A DNA stretch of 64,000 bases from Bacillus pumilus (GTDB taxonomy: Bacteria > Bacillota > Bacilli > Bacillales > Bacillaceae): positions 1,674,001-1,738,000 of the forward strand of contig NZ_LT906438.1 of NCBI RefSeq assembly GCF_900186955.1, written 5' to 3'. Position 1 is the first letter of the stretch; the number at the start of each line of letters is the position of its first letter. Positions 63,409 to 64,000 of the stretch are shown here, piece by piece. The position numbers were made by a program, and so were the translations under genes. The notes beneath the pieces were generated by a model that had not been told where the DNA came from, searched no databases, and saw nothing but the letters and a program-made list of their open reading frames with translations.

Positions 63409-63429
63409 TTGTAACCATTTTGATTATAA
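63409..63429. promoter_or_regulatory. Operator 2 of the Rrf2-type regulator
   Basis: TTGTAACCATTTTGATTATA plus A differs from operator 1 at only a few positions and lies about 46 bp before the reductase start. Confidence 0.8.
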
Positions 63430-63474
63430 CGTATGCACATCACCGTGAATCACAAAATGAGGAGGTCAAACATT

Positions 63475-64000
63475 ATGAAGTTATTAGTAACAGGCGCAAC
63501 AGGACAGCTTGGATCGCTCGTCGTCCAGCATTTACTTAAAAAGGTACCAGCTGAACAAATTGCGGTGAGTGTTCGAGATCCGCAAAAAGCAGCACATTTA
63601 AAGGAAGCCGGGGTGGATGTACGCCGCGGAGACTTTACTCAGCCAGACACCCTTAAGGCAGCCTTTCAAGGCATTGACCGCCTTTTGATCATTTCAACTG
63701 CGGATGGTGACCGCGTGCAGCAGCATACGGCTGCCATCCAAGCGGCGAAAGCAGCCAGTGTATCCTTTATTGCTTATACAAGCGTTGTGAATGCAAGAGA
63801 GAGTCAGCTTGTCCTTGCACACGACCACGCAAAAACTGAAGAAGCCATTGTGGCCTCTGGCATTCCTCATGTGTTTCTAAGAAACAACTGGTATGTAGAA
63901 AATGAAAAAGATACGATACTAGCAGCCGTTAGCGGCGCACCATTTTTAAGTCCAATTGGTGATGGCAAGGTTGGCTGGGCAACAAGAAATGACTACGCAG
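63475..64000 (+). CDS. NmrA/QOR2-type NAD(P)H-binding reductase, 3' end outside the window
   Basis: An open frame from ATG 63475 runs to the window edge (175 codons). It begins MKLLVTGATGQLGSLVVQHL, an SDR-a NAD(P)-binding motif (GATGQLG), and continues with VDVRRGDFTQPDTLKAAFQG and IPHVFLRNNWYVEN, characteristic of the quinone oxidoreductase QOR2 (YtfG) branch. RBS GAGGAGGTC precedes ATG. It has the same operator as the Rrf2 gene, so it is probably induced by quinone or electrophile stress. Confidence 0.88.
   Translation, partial: MKLLVTGATGQLGSLVVQHLLKKVPAEQIAVSVRDPQKAAHLKEAGVDVRRGDFTQPDTLKAAFQGIDRLLIISTADGDRVQQHTAAIQAAKAASVSFIAYTSVVNARESQLVLAHDHAKTEEAIVASGIPHVFLRNNWYVENEKDTILAAVSGAPFLSPIGDGKVGWATRNDYA

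Overview
The window is a chromosomal segment of a Bacillus of the B. pumilus group (B. pumilus, safensis or altitudinis type). That placement is inferred from protein similarity and gene order. The order follows the B. subtilis cinA-recA to glnRA interval (cinA, recA, rny, ymdB, spoVS, tdh-kbl, miaB-ymcA, cotE, mutSL, aprX, ymaC, ymaD, ebrBA, ymaG, ymaF, miaA, hfq, ymzC, ymzA, nrdIEF, ymaB, cwlC, spoVK, hflX, ynbB, glnRA). It lacks pbpX and the pks cluster and carries several insertions.

Layout. 1-19.9 kb: recombination and repair (cinA end, LexA-regulated recA, mutSL), RNA decay (rny), a spore-control gene (spoVS), an RND efflux permease, threonine catabolism (tdh-kbl), an inserted AT-rich nuclease-like gene, tRNA modification (miaB) and cotE. 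mutS is broken by a one-base frameshift. 19.9-31.1 kb: minus-strand secreted and coat-like genes, a CarD-family regulator, two poly-gamma-glutamate-hydrolase-like genes, a Rap phosphatase, AprX, a TetR-controlled SMR efflux pair, then ymaF-miaA-hfq. 31-43 kb: class Ib ribonucleotide reductase under two NrdR boxes, sporulation and cell-wall genes, hflX-ynbB, and glnRA with two GlnR boxes.

43-52.8 kb is an AT-rich accessory region directly behind the glnA terminator. It holds decayed phage genes (tape-measure end, integrase start), a HIRAN protein, a possible secreted toxin with a small membrane partner, a rap-phr module, an LXG polymorphic nuclease toxin with its YezG-type immunity gene, and a second, truncated and frameshifted copy of the toxin end with its own intact immunity gene.

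52.8-64 kb: a macrodomain protein, an acetyltransferase, a PAP2 phosphatase, a frataxin-like iron protein preceded by an unusual 197-nt tRNA-like RNA, a BclA-type fragment, a third rap with a PhrG-like peptide, NHEJ genes ligD and ku, and an Rrf2-regulated reductase with two matching operators (3' end outside the window).

The most unusual items are the tRNA-like leader RNA with about 120 nt inserted where the anticodon arm belongs, the LXG toxin whose ribosome-binding site lies inside the rap-phr terminator hairpin, the orphan toxin-tip/immunity cassette, and the frameshifted mutS. All names and functions come from reading the sequence; no database search was run.
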